Source of the DNA: Pilaira anomala
Lineage: Eukaryota; Mucoromycota; Mucoromycetes; Mucorales; Mucoraceae
Assembly (NCBI GenBank): GCA_025716855.1
Contig: JAIXMQ010000024.1
Span: 62,001 to 126,000, forward strand
Reading direction: 5' to 3'
Length of the DNA: 64,000 nt
Positions 23,332 through 31,128 of this stretch are shown here, one piece after another. The position numbers and the translations under genes are program-made. The notes under the pieces are model-generated. The model did not search any database. It was not told the DNA's origin and worked only from the letters and a program-made list of their open reading frames with translations. How positions within the stretch are numbered: position 1 is the stretch's first letter; each line of letters opens with the position of its first letter.

Positions 23332-24804
23332 ATGTCTGCAGAAATAACAAAAGGTATAATAATAATAAAAAAAAGAAACATACTAAAGAAATAGTAAATA
23401 TAACATTTGCCCTCTAAAAAAAAAAAGACGAGGCTGCTATCTATGATCGACAAATTCGACTTTGGGGTCTTGACGCTCAACAAAGGTGCAAAGTGAAAAA
23501 AAAAAAGAGGTTATTGAAGCACTTTATATTAACTTTTTTAAGAATTATTTTAGAATTCGTAAAGCCGATATACTTGTTGCAGGTGTACGAGGTTTAACTG
23601 ACGAAGTCTGTAAAAACCTTGCTTTGGCTGGTGTAGCTAGCATTACTTTACTTGACCATGAAAACGTTACTGAATTGGATTTAGGTGCACAATTCTTTTT
23701 GACTGAAAAGGATATTGGTCGTAATGTAAAGTGTCGTATATTTTTACAAAAAGAGAAAATAATGTAGTTAATTTTTTTTTTTTTTTTTTTTTTTTTTTGC
23801 AAGTAGAAAGCTGAAGCTTCTGCACCTAGTATTCAAAACTTGAACCCTCGTGTCAAAGTCATTGTTGATCAAGAAAATATAAACGAGAAAACTGACGAGT
23901 TTTTCGAATCCTTTACTGTTGTTTGCTTAATTCATTCCAGTTATGATATTATGGTAAGGACTAGTACCTGTAAAAAAAAAAACTGTATTTCGATACAATA
24001 TTGAATTATGGCTATTTTTTTTTTTTTTAATATTAGGATCGTGTTGACAAATTGAGAAGAAAAGTAAATAAACCATTCTATGCTGGTGATGCTTTTGGAT
24101 GGTTTGGTTATATCTTTTGTGATTTGAATGAACATACATATATCATGTAAGTCTACGAAAAGACCAAAATTCTTTGAAAATCAAGTATTTACAGTTTTTT
24201 TTTTTTTTTTTTATGCGTTTAGTGAGAAAAAAGCAGATGCAGAACAAAAGACAAAGGCAGAGAAGATTACCGTAAACGAATCCTATAAAAGTTTGACAGA
24301 ATCATTAGATAGAAACTTTTCTAGTTTACGTTTAAAACAAATCAAAAAGACACCATTGAGTTTTCTTATCCATAGTACGCTTCTTTTTTGTTTTTTTTTC
24401 GTATAATCATTTGTATTAATTTTTTTTTTTTTTTTGCATAGTTTTACTTAAATTTGAAAAAGAAAACCATAGACCACCAACAAAAGATGACGTTGAAGCT
24501 TTACTCTTTACGAAAGCTACCTATCTTAAAGGGATGGGCATGAATGAACCCTCTATTTTAGATGATAGCTTCTTACAAAATCTTTCTGCTTTATTTGACG
24601 CCGAAATCTCTCCTATCGCTGCGATTGTTGGTGGTATCTTGGCTCAAGATATCTTGAGAACCCTCTCTGCAAATGAATTACCTATTAAAAACTGGTTTTA
24701 TTTCAATGGATTAGATGGTAAGAAATTTCCTTTTTTTTTTTTTTATTTTGTAAAATATCTTAACATTTATAATCTTAGGCTCTGGAACAGTACTCGATAT
24801 TTAA
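23332..24804 (+). CDS. AOS1: SUMO-activating enzyme E1 subunit Aos1/SAE1
   Basis: Eight exons (23332-23353, 23428-23485, 23554-23725, 23807-23953, 24037-24146, 24223-24374, 24442-24717, 24779-24804) splice in phase to 320 residues. The first exon gives only MSAEITK. The E1 hallmark YDRQIRLWGLDAQQRIRKAD is followed by ILVAGVRGLTDEVCKNLALAGV and a C-terminal ThiF-fold part ending in SPIAAIVGGILAQDILR. This matches the Aos1/SAE1 half of the heterodimeric SUMO E1. It has no catalytic cysteine domain, which resides in the Uba2 partner. The length fits Aos1 (about 320-350) rather than the NEDD8 E1 subunit Ula1 (over 450). Confidence 0.93.
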
Positions 24805-24889
24805 TCATCAAATAATTGTAAATAAACATTCTTAATAGTAGCAACATTCCTCTGTATGCAGTTACTGTTGTAAGGCTGCCAGTTAGTGT

Positions 24890-24906
24890 CACGTGTATAT
24901 CACGTG
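24890..24906. promoter_or_regulatory. Two CACGTG palindromes in tandem
   Basis: CACGTG occurs at 24890-24895 and again at 24901-24906, separated by TATAT. They sit inside a longer imperfect inverted repeat bounded by GTCAC and GTGAC. CACGTG is the core site of bHLH and centromere-binding-factor proteins. The pair falls at the presumed LINE 3' end or target flank, so it could belong to either. Function is unproven. Confidence 0.35.
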
Positions 24907-25002
24907 CGTCGTGACTAAGTTAAATTAAATTATGTATTATAATTTACTATTTACAAAAAACAAGTATCCTTGATGGTCTAGATGAAATTAAGCTTTTATT
25001 GT

Positions 25003-25041
25003 GGGGTGACTAGCCTCCTCCCTATGGGGTAATTGGCCTCC
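25003..25041 (-). repeat. Paired 16-nt imperfect repeats in LINE 3' UTR
   Basis: On the plus strand GGGGTGACTAGCCTCC is followed 23 bp later by GGGGTAATTGGCCTCC. In the element's RNA both units read GGAGGC...ACCCC and could each form a short G/C stem. LINE reverse transcriptases often recognise 3' UTR stem-loops, so this is a candidate recognition element. The fold is inferred. Confidence 0.4.
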
Positions 25042-25164
25042 CTAAGTGCATATTAAATAAAAAAATAAAACTTTTTAAAAGGATTTAAGATCGAAAAAAA
25101 CTAATTAAAACTAGTAAAAAAATATAGAAGAAACAGGAATAGAGAGAGCATAGTAATACTACAA

Positions 25165-28100
25165 TTAAACGGGGTACCATTTAAGTAGTAGACTATATCC
25201 AGTATCATCCAGAGCAGCAGAAGAGAATTCTTGGTCAGGGTGGCAGATCATATCGATCTCGAGCATGATGGCACAGAGAACAGGCCAGTATTTGACTAGA
25301 TGTTTCTGTTTGGGATTCATGTACATAGAACTAGCAAGAATTGGCTTCCGTGTTGGCAGGTAACTGTTAAGAAAATAATCCAATGGATTAGGAAGAGAAG
25401 TTTCAGAGACACCAAGACGAGTAGCAACCGAGAGACAAGCTATCAGATGACGGCGCGAGGCATGAGTGTGGGAACACTTATTACAACCAACAGGACGAGC
25501 AGGTAGCCACCCCATGCGCCAGCGCACTAATCGACTACGTTCATATAGTGACATTGGCAGATACAGAATAGGATCGATACCAAGCTTAGGTCGGCAGGCA
25601 GAAAGAAGAACAGGAGGATCCGGACCAGCACGAATACTATCAAGAATTTCTTGGCGCCGTTTCTTTGCATGAGAGTCAACAATTCCAGGATCAACACACT
25701 CAGTTAAGATAGCCTTAAGCCTAGGAGAGAGAGAGGACCAGAGAACACACGATTCTTGTAGCTTAGGCCAGAGAAAAGTCCGGCGAGTACACTCACGAGT
25801 AACCACGGAGAGCAGAGTATCAGTTGGAAGATGTTTGATTCGACAAACCATCTTAAATACCAAAGTATGAACACGAGCCTGCATTGATGAAAGGTTGGTC
25901 ATGTGCTTAAACACAGCAGTGGAGCTGGTACGATGACCTCCAAAAGCCATCCGTAAACACTGGTCCTGAGCTTTTTCAATTGCCAGTAGGTCCTTTTTAA
26001 GGAATAACGAGATACCGAGACCGTACTCCATTTTTGGACGAATGAAACAGGCGTATATCCGAGCAGCAGTTAACCGGGAGAAGGCAGGAGAGGAGAGACC
26101 AAGAGGCTTTAACCCATTATGCATAGCTGCTAGCGCTGATTGCAGGTTACGTTTGAGAAGGAGGTTTGTATCGAGGCGACCTTTACTATTGATGGGAATT
26201 CCAAGGTAAGAGAAGCTATCTGATTCAGGTATACACTCACCATAGAGCTTCAAGGGAAGACCACCATGTTTAACAGGAGAGTTAACCACAACGCTTTTCT
26301 GCGGGTTCCAGCGGTAACCGAGATCCTTTGAATGCCGTTCAGCCTTCTTGAGCAAGAGTCGAATTGTATCAGCAGTGCCAATCAACACGATATCATCGGC
26401 ATACATGAGACAGTTGATCCACACGCCATCAAAAAGACGACGGGGGACTGTGTCAAAAGCACGATTAACCGGTCTACGAGTAGTACGAAGAAAGGCAGGG
26501 AGCGAGTTGATGTATATGGAATACAAGAATGGAGACAGGATAGAACCTTGAAGGACACCAGTAGCAGGGGCAAAGCCAGGAGACTTGTCACCAAGCACCA
26601 GTACTTCAATCTGAACATCGTCAAACAGGCTTTGGAGTATACCGAGCATAGGAGCAGAGACATGGGTTTCCAGTGCACGCCAGATAATAGCACGATCAAC
26701 TGTATCGTAAGCGGACTTGATGTCAAGGAATGCTAAGGTTGGAGGTTCACCATAGTGATCAAGAGTATGCTGGTGGCAAATTTCGTTAAGACACAAGGCT
26801 TGATCCATGGCACTACGATGAGCACGAAAACCACCTTGGACGATATCGAGCGTGGGAGCAGTACTAGTGAGCGTATCTTGGAGACACAACTCCAACCATT
26901 TACGCAAGACCGAAGTCAAGCTAATAGGCCGGTAGTTGCCAGGGTCTAAAGGGTTACCTTTCTTATAGATGGGAACAACCTGGGCAGTACACCACGAGCG
27001 AGGGACCATAGACCATTTCCAACAGAGTCGGAACAGGAGAGAAACCACAGGTACCAAGTACTTGCTGATAGGTAGAAGCATCTCAGTGCGAAGATGATCG
27101 ACACCAGGAGCTTTACGTCGTGCCAAACGGTGAGTCAAATAATATTTGACGCTATCCTCGTTGATAGGGCAATCATGCTTGGATACAGTATCAGCAGGGA
27201 GAACGAAAGGATGTGGACCCGTAGGCTTGGGCGGTACAGGTTGACGTACGTCAGGAAGAGAGGCACCAGAGAACACGGTTTGAAGATGCTGTGACATACT
27301 ACGAGCGGCAGCAGCAGGACCATCTACATGTGTGTAGCGAGGAGTGGTGACCCGATTTCGTCTGATTCGTTTTATGATATCTGTGGTTTCAGCAAAATCA
27401 CCATTGGACAGCTTATTACAGAATTCCTTCCAGGTAGCACGTTTTCGTCGTTTAACATCAAGTTTAAACTGAGCATCAGCTTCCGCATACTTATCCCAAA
27501 GGACAGCCTTACGTATAGCATCAGGTTCATTCTTCCAAACTCGCCGGCAGTCTTCACGGAAATCAGCACGATCTTGTAAAAGCGAGGTCCAAAACCAGGA
27601 TTGACCCGAGAGAACAGGCTTGCTACGACCAACGGAATTATCCAGGGAGGAGGTTATTGAATCACAAAGTTCTTCAGCAAGTGTGTCGATATCAGGACGG
27701 ACAAAGGCATCACTAGGACCAGTACAAGAGACTGAAGAGCCAGGCATACCAGAGGGACCAGAAGAACCAGAAGAGCCAGAAGGACCAGAAGGACCAGAAA
27801 GACCAGAAAGACCAGCAATGCCAGGAGCACCAGAGAGAGCAGACTCCGAGGGACAGTTATCAGGATCCACTAAGAGCTTTAGCTTCTCGTGTAGTGGCTT
27901 TACACGAGTTGCAAAAAGATTAGGGTACTGACAGTCTTTGTGCTTCAGCTTACCGAGATTCCACAATAAACGGGGATGTTCAGGAGGAGGAGGAGGAGCA
28001 CGAGGGAGCACAAAAGACAACGAGACAGGATGGTGGTCAGAGCCCATGCTAAGATCTAGCCGAACAACCAGACGAGGACATATTAGTTCACCAGATGTAA

Positions 28101-28716
28101 GCATCAAATCGATGACGCTTTTATAAGGATCACCTGTTCTGGTTAGCCTTTTCGGATTGAAGAAGGTAGGAATACCGAAAGCAAGCTCAGAGTTCCAACA
28201 ACGGAGACCGGTTTCATGGACCCAATTAGCAACGTAACCACCACGAACAGTAGTTTTCTCATCACCGAGGAGAGCTTCATGGCGTGCATTTAGATCACCA
28301 CAGATCAAAGTATTAGTGTGATTTGCATTTGAATTGATCCGTAAGGATCGTAGGATATCAATTGCAATATCATCAGAGAGGGAGGGCGGAAGGTAAAGAC
28401 AGTGGATGACGAGCGAGGAGACATGACAGGTGAAAACGTAAGGAGAGGAAGTGGGTATATGAGTAACAGGGTATGGGAACTCAGGATTCACTAAAAGTGA
28501 AATCCCTTGTTGCCCACGGTCCATGTTATCAACTTGTTGACCATAGGTATGGAATTGCTTCCAACCTTTGGGGAGAGGATAGCGGAGAGGAGAGAGGAGC
28601 CAAGTTTCGGTGAGAAAAATGAGAGAAGAGTCGGAGAGGTTGTTTAAAAGGAGCGGAGCGGTGTGACGGGAAAGCCCATTGGCATTCCAAAGTGAGACAG
28701 TAATATCTCTACTCAT
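25165..28716 (-). CDS. LINE ORF2: APE endonuclease-reverse transcriptase
   Basis: Single 1183-residue frame. Residues about 1-235 form an APE-type endonuclease (SLWNANGL, LTETW, GDLNARH, SVIDLMLTS, GSDHHPV). A Gly-Ser-Pro tract (about 289-329) links it to the reverse transcriptase, which has YRPISLTSVL, GFRAHRSAMDQ, FLDIKSAYDTVD (motif A, about 661-672), GVLQGSILSPFLYSIYIN and MYADDIVLIG (YADD about 770-774, catalytic Asp pair intact). After a thumb region, residues 1078-1094 hold a CX2C-X8-H-X3-C zinc knuckle. There is no frameshift or stop. The start codon overlaps the ORF1 stop as TAATG, which suggests coupled termination-reinitiation. Confidence 0.97.
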   Translation of the reverse strand: MSRDITVSLWNANGLSRHTAPLLLNNLSDSSLIFLTETWLLSPLRYPLPKGWKQFHTYGQQVDNMDRGQQGISLLVNPEFPYPVTHIPTSSPYVFTCHVSSLVIHCLYLPPSLSDDIAIDILRSLRINSNANHTNTLICGDLNARHEALLGDEKTTVRGGYVANWVHETGLRCWNSELAFGIPTFFNPKRLTRTGDPYKSVIDLMLTSGELICPRLVVRLDLSMGSDHHPVSLSFVLPRAPPPPPEHPRLLWNLGKLKHKDCQYPNLFATRVKPLHEKLKLLVDPDNCPSESALSGAPGIAGLSGLSGPSGPSGSSGSSGPSGMPGSSVSCTGPSDAFVRPDIDTLAEELCDSITSSLDNSVGRSKPVLSGQSWFWTSLLQDRADFREDCRRVWKNEPDAIRKAVLWDKYAEADAQFKLDVKRRKRATWKEFCNKLSNGDFAETTDIIKRIRRNRVTTPRYTHVDGPAAAARSMSQHLQTVFSGASLPDVRQPVPPKPTGPHPFVLPADTVSKHDCPINEDSVKYYLTHRLARRKAPGVDHLRTEMLLPISKYLVPVVSLLFRLCWKWSMVPRSWCTAQVVPIYKKGNPLDPGNYRPISLTSVLRKWLELCLQDTLTSTAPTLDIVQGGFRAHRSAMDQALCLNEICHQHTLDHYGEPPTLAFLDIKSAYDTVDRAIIWRALETHVSAPMLGILQSLFDDVQIEVLVLGDKSPGFAPATGVLQGSILSPFLYSIYINSLPAFLRTTRRPVNRAFDTVPRRLFDGVWINCLMYADDIVLIGTADTIRLLLKKAERHSKDLGYRWNPQKSVVVNSPVKHGGLPLKLYGECIPESDSFSYLGIPINSKGRLDTNLLLKRNLQSALAAMHNGLKPLGLSSPAFSRLTAARIYACFIRPKMEYGLGISLFLKKDLLAIEKAQDQCLRMAFGGHRTSSTAVFKHMTNLSSMQARVHTLVFKMVCRIKHLPTDTLLSVVTRECTRRTFLWPKLQESCVLWSSLSPRLKAILTECVDPGIVDSHAKKRRQEILDSIRAGPDPPVLLSACRPKLGIDPILYLPMSLYERSRLVRWRMGWLPARPVGCNKCSHTHASRRHLIACLSVATRLGVSETSLPNPLDYFLNSYLPTRKPILASSMYMNPKQKHLVKYWPVLCAIMLEIDMICHPDQEFSSAALDDTGYSLLLKWYPV

Positions 28717-30230
28717 TACTGAGACAGAGATGGTTCACCATCACCAACAGGAAGGGTCGTATCAGCACCAAAGGTAGCAGCAGCCTCAGCCATTTCAGCA
28801 TCGTTCTCAGAAACGGCGGGAGTCATTTTCTCGAAGAGAGCTTCACCAGCTTGCAATTTAGCCATATCTTCATCCAAGATCCAACCACGAGAGAGGAAAT
28901 CACCAGCAACAGCAAAGCAGACAGGGCGACGGATATGCTGGAGAGCACGCAAGCATCGTGAACGTTGAAGATCACGAGCCTTTATCAACTTGGCAGTCAT
29001 CTCTAATCCAGCCAAAGAAGGATCACGAACAGCGGAGGCATCGGTGGGGTCGAAATTTTCAACAAGTTTGACACCTACCTCGGAGAAGCGTTTCAAGATA
29101 GTCTCAGCGTAGTCGTTATGGACCAGAAGTGCAATTACCCTCTGAGCAGGGTAATGTACATCAAGTATACGGGCAGTATCTATCTTAAGAGTTTTGAGCT
29201 TCTTTCGGACATCTGAATACTTCTCACGTGCTCGGCAAGGGAGGTACAAGTACTGGAATCCTTGTTGTTCAGAGACAGGAGTAAACAGTCTAGCTGCAGC
29301 TTCACGAGACCGAGGGCTAGCTTTGACCTTCTTCTTGTTCACCTTAACACCAGACTTAGCGACACCAGACCAAGAGACAACACCGGGAGCAGAAGAGACA
29401 GAACCAGAAGGACCAGAAGTACCAGGGGGACCAGAACCAGAAGGGCCAGAACCAGGAACAGAAGAGACACTAGGCTCGAGAGCAGGATACTCGCCAGCAT
29501 ACTTAGACGCAGCTGAGCCAGCTGAAGAAGGGGCAAAGGTAGTTATCTTAGGGCCAGTGGCTTCAGCCAGTGCAGCTTTCAAGGCAGCGACCTCAGCAAG
29601 AGCGGCAGCAAGAGTGGCTTGACTATCCTTGAGCTCCCGTTGGAGACGCTCAATAGTAGCATGGGAGGTCTCAACGTGTTCCAAGCGCTGGCCATAAGCA
29701 CGGAGCTGTTGCTGAAACATCAGTACAAACTCGGGAGTTCTGAGCTCAGGCGTAAAATCGAACACCTGGGTAGTGGGGGCAACAGGAGCATCGTTTTTGG
29801 CAACCAAGACGTCGTCCATAAGCATATCTGCAAGAATTTTTCCATTCTGGGCGGTAGTTGTCGAGATATTGGACGTCAAAGTTTTTTGGATGTCCGCCTT
29901 TAAATTTTTTGAAGACGCGACGGCGGTTCGAGTCTTCATGATGGGGCCCCTTTTTCTTTGGGCCTTTTCAGGTTTTTCAGCAGATGTCAAGGTCATTTCG
30001 GTTTCAGATGAGATGGAAGTCGAGGTACGAAGTCGTTTAACACCTGAAAGTAGTTTATAGTTACCTAAGTTTTTTTCTAGAGTTGCTGGAGAACTTAATT
30101 CACAGGGGATCTTGTTAATTTCAGCAGATGGAGTGTTCAATTGCGGAATGTCCAATGTAGTTTTTTGAATCTCGTCCGATTTTGACAATTTTGGTATCAA
30201 AATGTTGCTAGAAGGTTGGGAATCAATCAA
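28716..30230 (-). CDS. LINE ORF1: coiled-coil RNA-binding-type protein
   Basis: A 504-residue frame ending in TAA at 28718-28716, one base overlapping the ORF2 start. A basic N-terminal third is followed by a coiled coil (about residues 165-230, with ERLQRELKDSQATLAAALAE and alanine heptads), a Gly-Ser-Pro tract (about 253-280), a basic KVNKKKVKASPRSREAAAR stretch, and a globular C-terminal domain (YLYLPCRAREKYSDVRKKL ... ILDVHYPAQRVIALLVHND). The order coiled coil, basic linker, small alpha/beta domain matches ORF1p chaperone proteins of LINEs. A diverged copy of the C-terminal domain is found at 44110-44304. Confidence 0.9.
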   Translation of the reverse strand: MIDSQPSSNILIPKLSKSDEIQKTTLDIPQLNTPSAEINKIPCELSSPATLEKNLGNYKLLSGVKRLRTSTSISSETEMTLTSAEKPEKAQRKRGPIMKTRTAVASSKNLKADIQKTLTSNISTTTAQNGKILADMLMDDVLVAKNDAPVAPTTQVFDFTPELRTPEFVLMFQQQLRAYGQRLEHVETSHATIERLQRELKDSQATLAAALAEVAALKAALAEATGPKITTFAPSSAGSAASKYAGEYPALEPSVSSVPGSGPSGSGPPGTSGPSGSVSSAPGVVSWSGVAKSGVKVNKKKVKASPRSREAAARLFTPVSEQQGFQYLYLPCRAREKYSDVRKKLKTLKIDTARILDVHYPAQRVIALLVHNDYAETILKRFSEVGVKLVENFDPTDASAVRDPSLAGLEMTAKLIKARDLQRSRCLRALQHIRRPVCFAVAGDFLSRGWILDEDMAKLQAGEALFEKMTPAVSENDAEMAEAAATFGADTTLPVGDGEPSLSQ

Positions 30231-30236
30231 AGGTAG

Positions 30237-30282
30237 GATGGATGGATGATTTGATAGTGTTATTGTGATGGATGGATGATTT
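30237..30282 (-). repeat. Two exact 16-bp repeats in LINE 5' region
   Basis: GATGGATGGATGATTT occurs at 30237-30252 and again at 30267-30282, a period of 30 bp. They lie just upstream of the ORF1 start. Tandem monomers in the 5' UTR act as promoters in some L1 elements; here only two units are present, so a promoter role is a guess. Confidence 0.5.
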
Positions 30283-30367
30283 TAAAAAAAGGCGATGAAA
30301 AATATTTTCTGAACGAAACAGAAAAATCCTTAAGCGAAAGAAAGGTTAAAGACTGACAATAATGTAT

Positions 30368-30440
30368 GCCTAGCTAGCTCAATCGGTAGAGCGTGAGACT
30401 CTTAATCTCAAGGTTGGGGGTTCGACCCCCCCGTTGGGCT
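30368..30440 (+). tRNA. tRNA-Lys (anticodon CTT)
   Basis: A 73-base cloverleaf without intron. The acceptor stem GCCTAGC pairs with GTTGGGC (two G-T wobbles). The A box TAGCTCAATCGG and B box GGTTCGACCCC are intact. The anticodon loop CTCTTAA gives anticodon CTT, reading AAG lysine codons. T stretches at 30446-30449 and 30451-30455 can end Pol III transcription. The gene is oriented away from the LINE whose 5' end lies immediately upstream. Confidence 0.97.
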
Positions 30441-30994
30441 AATCATTTTCTTTTTGTCTGAAGAGAAAGTGTGTGTAGACACTTTTTCTGCTAGTGATAA
30501 GAATGTCATATAGTTTATTTGAATCAGTAGTTGCGTAAAAAAACGATTCATTTTTTATCTTAAGCATTATTTTATTTTGATATGTACTGCTATACAAGGA
30601 GTCAGTGAGTATGCGTTTGGGAGATAAATATTTTAATAGAAAACACAAATCTATAATGAAGAAACAATTTAGAAAATAAAGCATCAAACTATCTAGCTGT
30701 CAACTTAGAAAGACTTAGAATATACAATAGTTAGAAAGAAAACTAAACTTGATATAATAATATATCTCTTAATTAATGTGGATTTTAATTATTATATTTT
30801 GTCTATTTGACGTCTTTTTTTTTTTTTTAAAAAAAAAAAAAACTGTAAAAAGTACGAGCGACACAATTGAGTCCCTTATTGATATTACTCATTTACTCAA
30901 TAATAATTAATACAGTAAAAAGTTTTTAAGCATTAATAAAGAGCTGATACATACAAAACATTTAATGCCGTTTTTTTTTATGCAGAGACATTAA

Positions 30995-31028
<34 letters not shown>

Positions 31029-31128
31029 AGAGAAATCCGGTACAAACATACTTTTTTTTTTAGTGTTACATATATCACTCGTTTTTGTTTTATTTTCAAT
31101 CAATCACAATCTATGTTTTGAAGTGAAT
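30441..31128. other. Intergenic region, tRNA-Lys to NAA25
   Basis: About 690 bp with no gene. It has a T-run/A-run palindrome near 30820-30842 and an A run of about 30 bases near 30994-31025. A weak minus-strand 82-codon frame at 30439-30687 shows no family feature. Confidence 0.5.

Larger units (their letters stand above)
24870..30300 (-). mobile_element. Full-length non-LTR retrotransposon (LINE) with two overlapping ORFs
   Basis: The element runs on the minus strand: 5' region about 30300-30231, ORF1 30230-28716, ORF2 28716-25165, 3' UTR to about 24870-25000. Both ORFs are open over their full length, so the copy looks recent or functional. Base composition is visibly more G+C-rich than the host, and the long A/T homopolymers found everywhere else are missing inside the ORFs. 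Exact ends and a target-site duplication could not be found by eye. The 5' end lies about 70-130 bp upstream of a tRNA-Lys gene transcribed in the opposite direction. Two-ORF LINEs with APE endonuclease and a C-terminal CCHC knuckle are known in Mucorales (for example the pericentric Grem-LINE1 elements of Mucor). Membership in that group is only a possibility. Confidence 0.92.

Noticed and set aside
25300..30060. Plus-strand open frames up to 142 codons inside the LINE
   Set aside because: They are antisense shadows of ORF1 and ORF2; the Gly/Pro/Glu-rich ones mirror the Gly-Ser-Pro linkers.
24840..30360. Target-site duplication flanking the LINE
   Set aside because: Only short matches such as CTTAA were seen, which are expected by chance; exact ends remain unknown.
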